In this document: positions 42,701-54,500 of the stretch, in pieces
Position numbering within the stretch: position 1 is the stretch's first letter
How the letters are laid out: every line of letters begins with the position of its first letter
Assembly (NCBI RefSeq): GCF_905404315.1
Contig: NC_066286.1
Location: 2,363,501 to 2,427,500 of the forward strand
Length of the DNA: 64,000 nucleotides
Reading direction: 5' to 3'
From: Leptidea sinapis
Lineage: Eukaryota; Arthropoda; Insecta; Lepidoptera; Pieridae
Translations under genes and position numbers: made by a program
The notes under the pieces: model-generated
Told to the model about the DNA's origin: nothing
The model's database searches: none
Seen by the model: only the letters and a program-made list of their open reading frames with translations

Positions 42701-45700
42701 TTTTTGACTTTCAATAAGTGATGTCACATCCTATTTTGAATAAAAATATTTGAATTTGAAAAAGTATTTAGAATATTAAACCACAAGCTAACGCACACAT
42801 TGACAAATCAAAATTAGTCAAATATTATCGGGCTGCCAGGTCGTCTATACGTTAGTATATTCTAAGGCTATGTAATACACTCACTTATTATGGTGTGGGT
42901 GGGCCTCTCTGAGTGGAGCGCGGTGTTATTACGTCACGCCTTACACTGCCTTAACAGCAGCATTTAGGGGTAGCTTTAAATACAGCGCCTCCAAATGCTG
43001 GAATGATTTGCCGCCACCAATTAAAGATCAAAAAAGTTTGTTCTCTTTTAAAAACAAACATAAATCTTTTCTATTAGAGAAACAAAAGTGTTTAGAGGCA
43101 CAAAAATAATAATGAGAAAATAAACAGCTTCAATAATAATAATAATAATAATAAAAAACACAAAATATACCCTATTTATTTTGATAAAAAAAAACTTTTA
43201 AAACTCCCATTAAATTCAATCTAGCTTTAGTTTAGTTTCTTCTCTTTTTGTAATATTTGTAGACGGTCACTTTTAAGACCTATTAATAAAGGAACCGTGT
43301 TGTCTACGGCTGCTGTCAACAGGTCGACTTGGTAGGTACCTACTGAAAATCAATGTTGGAATTGGGGTGATCCTTATTTTGTTTGAGTTTGTTGCGCCCA
43401 TTCTTCTCAGGCCTGAGGCATTCACTTTGGAATGGGTGGTAGTTTTTTTTTTGACTTTCAATAAGTGATTTCACATCCTATTTTGAATAAAAATATTTGA
43501 ATTTCAATTTCAATTCCAAAAAATGCTGAGTGGGTGTCCTTTTCGTGACACCGTATTTTAATTTTTGTTAATAATTTTACTATCTATATAATGTTTTGTG
43601 TTGTCAGCAGTAAAGTAAAGTAAAGTATTCATTTATGAATAAATTACTTTACTCCTTATGAAGTATTTATAATTTGGATTCGAAAATTATCGTTACTTCA
43701 AAAGTACTCCCTTGATTCTATTGAAACAAAATGGTTATCCACTTAACTGTAAAGAAAGCGTGACGTCAAGTGGAGCCACAATCTAACAGTTGAATTTTTA
43801 TTATTATTATAGTCAACCTGACGTCTCGAGACCTATCCAGATTAATTTTCAGGAGGTCTGCAATGTAAATTTAAAAAGTGTTTTATTTGGCATAATATTG
43901 GCTTGCTCAACTATCAGGTTGTGTGAAAGCGCGACACGTCAAGTCAATTTTCTTGAAAATTGCGGAGTCACCTCTATGTGAGTTATGTGGAACAATTGAG
44001 GATGTTGAGCACTTGTTAAAGGAATGTGTCCGATTTCAGTCTAGTAGAGACAAAATTGTAAGACTTATTTATTTGAACAGATTTGATACGGGCATGTCTG
44101 TAAATATACTTGCCCGCCCTGCATCTAAGGATGCCATAGGTCTTGCTTTTCCTTTTATTAACTTTATTTTAGTTTGTTAAGTTAAGAATTTTGTTTTTCA
44201 TTTGCATTTTTAATGTACTTAGATTATAATGGGGCCGACATGTACATACGTATAAAAGCCCCTAAATCAATACAGAAAAAAAATGTCAATTTTCTAACAT
44301 GCGTTTATTGGGGTTCAGCAGTTTTTCAACTGTAAAGTAGATCCTGTTAGTGTAACCAAATCTTAATTTGTATAATTAAATTAATTGTGTTGTATTTGGA
44401 AGGTGGCGGTGTCAAGAGCGAGGTGCGCAGCCCGGGGCTCTGCGAGACAGACGTGGCGCTGTACGGCGAAACCCTGCCCTACGACCAGTCCACCCTTTAC
44501 AATCAGTATTATAATAGGTACGTAAGGTTGGACGTGTGGTCTAAAGCATCAGATAAATGAATTTTCCATAAAAAAATACATAAAAAATTGACAGTGCAAA
44601 CTGTTGACAGTAGAATCAACTAATTTGTTGTAATTGTATTAGGCTATCTAACTTTAATCATAATAAAATAATTCTAAATATTAAAGTAAAAAATTGAAAT
44701 TTTTAAGCAAAAAAATTATTAAGAAAACAAAATAATCACCCCTACGTGTTCGCATAAGGGACTACACGCACTTATTCAGCTCCATTCGCGTTTCACTGAA
44801 CGATTTTGGTCACACTTATACAGCTATATATCTCTATCAGCCGCGTACGAAACTTTAAATCACGTCTGCACTCTTTAATCTTTGCGTGCATAATGATTAC
44901 GTCAAATCAATGCAGGAACAATACAGGTCGCAACTTGTCGACAAGGAGTCGCGAACCATCCCTGTAAAGAGCTGTTCCGCCGCATTCCACGGCGAACAGC
45001 GCTGTACGCGGCGGAACAGCGCCGAACGTTCTCTATAGCATTCGCATAATAAAAACACATTTATCCTCATTTTATGCTGGTTAGCTGCGAAAGCCGAATG
45101 GACGCGGAAAGCTGAATCGACGCGTACACGTCTCCATACAAAATTGTTGTTTTCTATGGACAAAAACTGAAAAGAGCTGAATAAGTGCGCGTAGTCCCTA
45201 ATACGTCAGGAAGTAGGTGCCTACGCTAGCGCGCGGCTAATAAATTTCTTACAGGTTGTTCCGAAATGATATTATGGAACATTTATATATTTACTTAGTT
45301 AAAAATTATGTATTTTAAATTTGAATATGTTTTTATGATTACGGCTAAGTAGTTATACCCGTTTCTTTATTTAATGTCGTCTTTGTAACGCCAACCTGTA
45401 TTTTATTTATAAATCGTTTTGTTCTTATTCTATTCATTCAATATGACGGTCTATTGAGACGTGTGACCTAGCAAAAGCTAATTGGAATTTTGTGTGGGCC
45501 GATGAACCTTCCTTTGTCGAAGGTCGATTAATTAAAGGAAGCCCTGAGAGTTAATAGAGGAAGTTAAAAGGATTATAATATTAATTCTAGCACGATGAAC
45601 ATTCAGCAATGACGTTATATCCATATAGACAAATCACGTCGTATAAGATCAAAGCCGAAATATGGAACATGCCACAAATAAGAGCATAATAAGCTTCGAC

Positions 45701-48700
45701 TGATATATCTATACATTGCCGCATTTACTTCACTTGTTTAAAATATCTTAGTCAATAAGCAGCAATGTAAAATATTTTATGTAGTTCAGGTTTGATTCGG
45801 ACAGTGACATTTATCACACCATTAAGTAGAAAAATTTTCCTTACATTGTCTTTAAGCACACTTTAAGCTTTTGCCTTACTAAGCAATTTAATTTACACAT
45901 GTTCTTTTGCCGTTCCGCTATCAGACTACGAATTATATGTCCATCTGTACCTATAGGACGTCTTTGACAGTCACCCTAAATTTAATCAATGACGTATCCG
46001 ACAAAAAGAGTAATTGTAGGGCAATTTAAAAGTCAAGTTACCGATTTTTTAATTGAATTGGACGAGAATCTTATACCAACAACCTAAGTGATCACCGCCA
46101 GCCATACTGTGTCATAATACCACACCAGGAGCCAGAATACCAGGAGCGTAGCCGGCCTGTTAGGTAGGTGAACGCGCTTTTTTTGTTGGTACCCTTGTCA
46201 AGCCTGTATCTAGTCGTTATATAAATTTAAATAATTTAGGCTCTTATCAATTATGTATTACCAATAAGCTATTGTGCTTAAATATTATAGGTTATATTAT
46301 ACTTAACAGTTAATTATTTTTTAAAGTGATACTATCCCTCACTACTGAGACTTAAAACAAACTTAAGTTGTACCAAATTTTATGCACGCTGCATGTATGA
46401 AATTGTATAATTTTTATTTACTGGTTTTATTTTGACAGCATGCAACAATATGGCGGCGGTGGTGCCGCTTCCTCGTATGTCAGTTCGTCGCTGTACAACC
46501 AACCGTACGGTGCCTACCCCACAGCGCACAACACGAATAATAGGTGAGTCACTCATAGACCAGTTCCAATTCTTAGGCTCAGTAAATAACACCGACAAAT
46601 GCGAGCCAGAAATCCGTAGACGAATAGGCATTACAAAAACAGCAATGACTCAACTGAGCAAGGTATGACGAGACAGAAACATTAGCAATCGAACTAAAAT
46701 GCTCCTGGTTCGCACACTTATCTTCCACATCGCTCTATACTAGAAATGTGGTGTTGGCGTCGTATGCTTCGAATACCATGGACGATCCATCGCACAAACA
46801 TCTGCATCTTAAAGCAGCTCAAGATAGAAGTTGTTCAGCGTCTGTGCACGGTCTGCTTACAGCGCATATTTTGGCCATGTTGCACGCAGAGGAGCCGACA
46901 ACCTTCAGCGTTAGATGGTGACGGGGAAAATGTGGGTATAAGACCTAGAGGCCGTAGTCCGAAGCGGTGGTTGGATCAAATCTCCGAAAATCCATATGAG
47001 CTCCGCATTCCAGCAGACGAATGAACGATACCGATGCAGACAGCTCGTTGACCATTTGAATGTGAGTCACAATCCTCAGCAGTAACGGAACGACTAAGAA
47101 GAGAGATAATCACTTTATGAAAGAAGGACAAACGTTGCTATAATATATCCTGCACCATGCACTCGTGCGAGATTTGCTGAAGTTTTGAGGTTCTCCGTTG
47201 TGATGCTCACACCCGAGCAGGCTGCATAGAACGCGAAACAATAAATTTTGTTTAAATGAGTCCGTTGATGCCTGGTATTGACTATTGAATGAAAATATAT
47301 ATCATAATTTCCTCCTTTTTCAAGTATCAGTTCATTTAAGGAAGGATTAAGAGGCGCTTAATAATTACTAAGCGCCTCTTAATCCAATTGGATAGGAGAG
47401 TCACCCAAAAACAACGCCGTAGTAATTTGGGACTTGATTTTTTTTTTCAAGGTAGCCAATCATATATTGACCAGGAGAATTACTCTTTCTTATACCTCAT
47501 TCTCATGGTCAAAGCATTGATACAAGTATGTAAATGATTACAGTACCGACATCAGTAAACGCGCCCAAAGAAAAATGTGGTCTCAATGGCGGAGGGTGTG
47601 GAGCGGGGCTACATGAGCAGATTACGTCCCAATCTACATTCGGCGTTCGTCTATAGCAGCAGTATAATAGCCTAAACACATAGTCGGATTTGGTACGGCC
47701 GGAACATCAGACGGCCCGGTGCCTGGCGCCTATCGGTCCAGCATCGTATTCGGTTCGGTCTGGACGATAACAATAACTATTTTGTGCGATGTACCATGCG
47801 ACTTATGCGTAATATCTGGTTTGCTATGAGGCCTCGTCGGATGATTCGGCCGTACCAATTCCGACCATGTGTTTAGGCTATATTTGCTCACTGATAAGCA
47901 ACCGTGCCTTTATCTAGCTTTTAGCTCATTTTTACCATATCATTTGTTTGTAGGCCATCATGTAAAGCGACGCCGACATACCTCAGTGCGTATGGGATGA
48001 CCGGAGTCGGATCGGTTCCTAGCACAGGATTTGGAGCCCAACCTTCACCCTACGCGTATTCCTCGTACAATGGTGGATTGGCGCAATCTTTCTCAAATAC
48101 GCAGCAGGTAATTCATAATACTACACATATTTTATGAGCTTATTATCGTTTTGCATACATACAGTATATTATTACTTAATACTTCGTTGTACTGAAATTA
48201 ATAAAAGTCATTTATTTTAAAAATAATATCATTTATTTATATTATTGAGTAATTTCTGATGGTACTGATATTATTATAGATTGATTGACGTGGTACTTAA
48301 TCCAATTCATAGCAATATTTAAGAAGACTGTTTGTCTAAAAGTTCACCAAGCCTCTTTATCTGTGTATAATGTAAATTATATGATGAAATTGTAAATCCC
48401 AATCAAATAATAGTAGCAGGGCCGAATTTATGGGAGTGCAACCCCGGGCTACAGCCCCAGTTGCTACTTTAGGTTTCTAAGCATGGATAAATTTACTATT
48501 TATCATGAATATGCTAATTCAGAAGTAATGACGTGATGTGATTGCAAGTGATAATGTGGTTCTAGGATTTTTAAAAAACCTGATGGGCATTGGGATATCG
48601 CTTCATTCAAGCGTAGTATCAGCAAACACATATTATAACTAAACAGTAGCCCTCAATTTTGCGGACTAGGAGATAGTATTTTACTATTATATCCTGATAA

Positions 48701-51502
48701 AGACTTAGTAGACGTTTAAATTTCTTTGTTTTGCTAATATTATGATCAAATTTGATGTTGAAACAGTATCCAACCATTAAAGTTTCAAAAAATACTTTTG
48801 ATTGAAAAGATAAATCTCAATTGTACATCTAATTTGGGCAGGACTATAGCAGTTACGCAACGGGTTATGCTGATCATAGCGTTGCACAATATGGCGGATA
48901 CTACGCCACCCCAAGCTACTCGCCCTATGTCAGCTCACCTAGCAGTAGTGGCAGTGCTGGCCATACATCATATCACCTAGGAGGGACGATAGGAGGTAAA
49001 TATATTTTTTTCTTCAGTTCACAGGATGAATTTACAGTTGTTAGAACATGAATGATAAGCAATTAATTTGCATATCTTTGAGTAAGTAATAAGTATGAAT
49101 TAATTAGAAATATCTCTGGTACCATAACGTAGATGATGTTATTTGTAGATAGAATAGTCAATATTCTATCATTTTGTTAAGCAATCTTTCTGACAGTCAA
49201 TGTCAATTCAATGACATTGACAACCAATTCTGTAAATCTAGATAGTGATTATTTTTAAGAATTTTGTAAACAAAATAGTATGTTAAAAAGATAATATGAA
49301 CTTTCTAAATATCTTTGTATTAAACGCAATGTAATTGTTGTATTATATGGTTGGTTAGTAGTTACGAAATTTGAAAAATTATTGTAAGTGCTAATTAATT
49401 TTGAGTTTACATTCCATTCTAAACATAAGACAAAATGAATAAAGAAAACGAAGGCGCTCCCCACAAACGCTCTAAAATTGAAGAAAATGATAACCAACGC
49501 TATTATGATCAAGATTCTGATTACTGGCCGGATTCAGATAACGATACCGAAGAAGGTTTTTTAATTTAATAATATTTTGCTCCAAGTCAAATTTTCAGTT
49601 ATTCAATTTTCATTACTAGTGTTTTATCATTACGTTTTTTGCTATTAATGTAGTAGTTATATTGCTCTATATTGCTTGCTATATCAAAACAATGAAATTG
49701 AATAAAATGAAATCTGGAAAGATTAATGTGTTAATTAATAACTATTTTTAATTTTAAGTGCTATAATAGCATTGACATAATATAAGATGCAATTAACCTT
49801 TACTCCTCTAAATCTTTCAAAAAGATTTTATATTTTTTTCAGATTCTCCATCTTCATTGCTACCCTCAATAGGTGACACTCCACTTTCTCCAATCAAAAA
49901 TGAAATCCATGCGGCTAGCAGGAGATGTAGAGAAAACTCCGGGTATGTATAGTTGTTCTTGTCATTGGACTAATATAAATGCTGTGAAATACTGCAATGA
50001 CTAAACTACCTAGACTAATCTGAGCTATGGAATTGATTAGTAAGTCTATTGTATCCATCAACAAAATCAAAAAAAGCTCATACACATGCCTCAAAGGCTG
50101 GCAATACTCCTTTGTTTTTCTCAATGGTTTGCAAGAGAGTGTGCTGGTGTGACCTGTTGTTGACCGGTACAGAAAATCGAGATATAACACTTATACTGTT
50201 AGAAATTGTTTATTTACACAATCCTTACATGCAAATTGATGTGCCATCACAGTTTATTTTATTCCCTGCTAACTGGGACTTATGTATCTTTTGCTTCAGA
50301 TAACCTACTAGCTAATTATTATTTAAGAAACTACTATAAAGTATGAATTATTCTTACAACTGAGGAAGCAACTTCACAAGAATCTAACCTAATGCAGCAC
50401 ACAATATTCAGCTAAATTGATATAGACTAATCTGTGCTATGGAATATCTAATTAAGTCTATAAATTTATAATTTGTTATTGCAGTGAAAGCACAACATCA
50501 AGGACAAGGGGTAGGGGTCGAAGAAATACCTCATCATCACCAGCCCAGCATGTCCCCGAACCTTCCACAGAGAGAGTATTTGTGTGGGACCTGGATGAAA
50601 CTATTATTATATTCCACTCCCTGCTAACGGGGACCTATGCTACTAAGTACAATAAAGTGAGTACTGACAGCATCTTATCTAAGAGCTTTAAAAAACTGCA
50701 AATGCAGATAGGGGCTTGTCATTATGATATGAACTATCTGTATTCCGAGTTCAACAAATTGACACTCCAAAGATAATATTATACATTAATAGTAGTTACA
50801 AAGCTGTTAATATTTACTTATATACTATATATACTTGCATATGGTAGTTTGGTGTTCATTTTCAACACGAACATCTTTTAAATCTCTTCATTGTACATAT
50901 GGATATTGTCTTCCGTTTTTTTTTGGAATGTTAGGATTACTTCTTTTTCTGCATTTCCTGAGCCCTTGCAACCTCATTTTCGAAGATCTATTCAAAGCAA
51001 ATTTAAATTCAATATCATTTCAGATTTTGTCCCTTAATTTTAGTTTACAACATCCTTGTCACCTCACCATTACACTTTGACATTGTCAATTGAAGAAAAA
51101 GTTTCACATCAGTACCTATTATTAGTGATGGATGAATGGAACTTTTTCCTCTTAATATGCATGCTTGTGCCATTATTTAATGTGTCAGTTTCTTTTGCCA
51201 ACAACCTATTTTCTATATTGATACATGGTTCTTGTCTGGTTCTGCGCAGGCCACCTAAAGTTGTATAATTTTATATAAGTTTTTATACAATTAAAAAGAT
51301 GGGCTGATAGTTTCCTATCCATTCTTCTAAATAAATATCTTTCTGTTTCATCTCTATCTGTTAATTAGAGTCAAACAAGTTAAGGAATTTCTTAACATTC
51401 GAAAGAATTAGTGTGCAGTTTAGTGTAGTCCATTGTATTGGAATATTTTGTAAAATATTGTTTAAATTTGGATATTTAATGCCACAAGTGTGGGATATTA
51501 TA

Positions 51503-51552
<50 letters not shown>

Positions 51553-54500
51553 TAATATATATAAATATAATATATATATATTATAATATATTATAATAAT
51601 ATAATATATAATAGAATATCTATTACAAATTAGAAAGAGCAACATCCAAGGTCAATATCTAAATATTTATGCAAATTATCAGGGTTGACCAGGTTATCCA
51701 ATGTAAAGAAAATCCTGTAGATAACACCACAAAAGGATTGTTGAAGAAAACCAGTATTTATGGATATTGTGTCATTCAGACTTGGTAAACTAATTAAAGC
51801 CCTTGGGCATATCGCTAGAAGTCAGAGTGCAACTACCACAGTGTCCATAATTTTTGTTATACAGGGTGTCCCGTAATCAGTGGACCAACGGGATACCCGT
51901 GATAGGGGTGGTCATCATCTATCGAAAACACCAAATTTTACTGTTCTAGGGCCAGTAGTTCAAAAGATATGATTTTTTAAGCATTATTTTGAAAATTCTA
52001 CCCTTATCAACACAAAAGTTGAAAAAAAATATTTTTTATTTTTATTTTGCCCTGTTTCTTAACTTAAGGTGGCTGAGGAAACATGTGTCTTCACAATTAA
52101 ATCCATTTTTGTGAATAAATATTGCCAAATTAAAAATTAAAAACCAAAACATGCGCAAATATCAAATAACTAAATTTGCAACGTGATGTTTGAAGCAAGC
52201 TAGTGCAAAAAAAATGTATGACAGCCTTGCGGACCATTATTTAAAAAACATCTGCAGTTCATACTGATTCCAAAAAGGTATAATTAATCATTATTGTGAA
52301 ACAATAAAAGACAATAATTATTTTAAATCAACATTAGATAGCAATTTCTTGGCGGAATTTACAATAAAACAAAAGTAAATAGTTAGAATTTTTTTATTTA
52401 TTTCTTATAATAAATGTTCGAAATGTCTTCCTCTTACTCTAAGGCATAGCCGGCATCTTCTTATAAAATTTCTTTTTAAACTTTTTAACGCCCTTTCATT
52501 ATTTTTGACTTTTTCACTCACCACATTCAGTTTTTGTCTTAGCTGTCTTTCGTTATCGTTAACGGTTTCATATACGGATTCTTTAAAATATCCCCATAAA
52601 AAATAATCCAATGGATTAAGATCAGGTGATCGAGCTGGCCATGGGATTGTACCTCCTCGTCCAATCCACCTACTTGGGTAAGACTCGTTTAAATATTCCC
52701 TCACTTGTCTGCAATAATGAGCGGGTGCGCCATCATGCTGTAACCACATCCTCTCACATACCTCCTGTGGTACATTTGCTAATAAATTACTTAAGTCATT
52801 TCTTAAAAATTGCAAGTACCGAGCACCATTAAGCCTCGGTGGGAGCTCAAATGGACCAATAAGTTTACCATCTAAGATTCCAGCCCACAAATTGACTCCA
52901 AACTGGTGCTGGAATCTATCTTCTCGTACAATACGTGGATTCACAACAGCCCATTCATGTAAATTATGAATGTTAAACACTCCAACTCTTTTAAAACACG
53001 ATTCATCGCTCCATAATATTGAATTGAAAAATAGTGGATCTTGTCGGCATCGGCGAAGCATCTCTGCACAAAAATCTATCCTCCGTTGATAATCAGCAGG
53101 TAATAGTGCCTGCACTCGTTGAATATGATAAGGGTATAAACTGTTTCTTTTTAAAATGCGATGTACTGTTGTTTTTGCTATACCAGTACGTCTTGAAATA
53201 CGACGAACACTCGTAGAAGGTTCTTCTGTCACTTCGGCCAGTATTTGAAGTTCATCGACTCTTCTAGGTCTTCCCACGTTGTTTGCAGCTCCGGGAATTC
53301 TGCCTTCTAAATACGCGTTATTTACACGGAGAAAAATTCGATGATCCGGATAGCGGTCGCGATTAGGATAGCGCTCACGATACGTACGGGCTGCTTGCCG
53401 AGCGTTTGCATTACACAGACCGTAAATAAAATACATCTCAGCATATTCACGAGGAGTATAGGTATTAGGCATTTTATAAAATCCGGGCAAACAGTATCCA
53501 AATCACAAAGACAAACAAGGTCCAATTCAAGCGTCAGTCACCAAAAAAAAGAGTCGTAATGGTAGCGAAGTAAAAAACACGTGTGCAGCTACGAGCTATG
53601 AGCAAGTCTCTGATGAAACTAAGAATAATTTGAAAAATTAGGGTGTGGGGATCATAGGCGTCGGCCAATAGGACCCCGTAAACGAAAAAGGTACCTGAGC
53701 GAGAAAGAGATAGCATATTGTGTTATCTCTCTCTCGATAACAAAATAATTCTCAGAATAGATAGCGCTTAAATGTTTCTCGCAATTGGAGTCTAAAATTG
53801 GTTATTAAGTTATTTTTTTTGTAAAATGTAATATTGTTATACCTTTTTGGAATCAGTATGAACTGCAGATGTTTTTTAAATAATGGTCCGCAAGGCTGTC
53901 ATACATTTTTTTTGCACTAGCTTGCTTCAAACATCACGTTGCAAATTTAGTTATTTGATATTTGCGCATGTTTTGGTTTTTAATTTTTAATTTGGCAATA
54001 TTTATTCACAAAAATGGATTTAATTGTGAAGACACATGTTTCCTCAGCCACCTTAAGTTAAGAAACAGGGCAAAATAAAAATAAAAAATATTTTTTTTCA
54101 ACTTTTGTGTTGATAAGGGTAGAATTTTCAAAATAATGCTTAAAAAATCATATCTTTTGAACTACTGGCCCTAGAACAGTAAAATTTGGTGTTTTCGAGA
54201 GATGATGACCACCCCTATCACGGGTATCCCGTTGGTCCACTGATTACGGGACACCCTGTATAAATTTTATAAACCTAATTATTCAGGACCTAATCGTTAT
54301 TCAATTTATTACCTTTTGTTTATTCTAGACTAAATTATTCATGATATTTTTTCCAGGACACACAGCATATAATACAGCTAGGTTTTAGGATGGAAGAGAT
54401 GATTTTCAGCTTGGCTGACACACATTTCTTCTTCAATGATGTTGAGGTAAGATATTAATAAACTGGGCATTTATAAGAGCATTATCTAAAATAAATATTC

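Larger units (their letters stand above)
51860..54260 (-). mobile_element. Intact Tc1/mariner-superfamily transposon with long TIRs
   Basis: 2,401 bp bounded by inverted ends beginning TACAGGGTGTCCCGTAATCA, with TA duplicated at 51858-51859 and 54261-54262. The inverted repeats span 51860-52283 and 53837-54260. Both are 424 bp, and I find one mismatch by eye (a TCTATCG/TCTCTCG difference). The transposase gene on the minus strand is open. Equal TIR length and near identity indicate a recent insertion. It lies in intron 9 of eya, antisense to the gene. Confidence 0.9.

Noticed and set aside
46380..46668. Frames overlapping eya exon 5 (78 and 83 codons)
   Set aside because: They are out of frame with the exon and read into the intron and LINE relic.
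51361..51645. Open frame rich in Tyr and Ile on the minus strand
   Set aside because: It is generated by the (AT)n tract and has no protein signature.
52626..53559. Plus-strand frames across the transposon
   Set aside because: Antisense shadows of the transposase.
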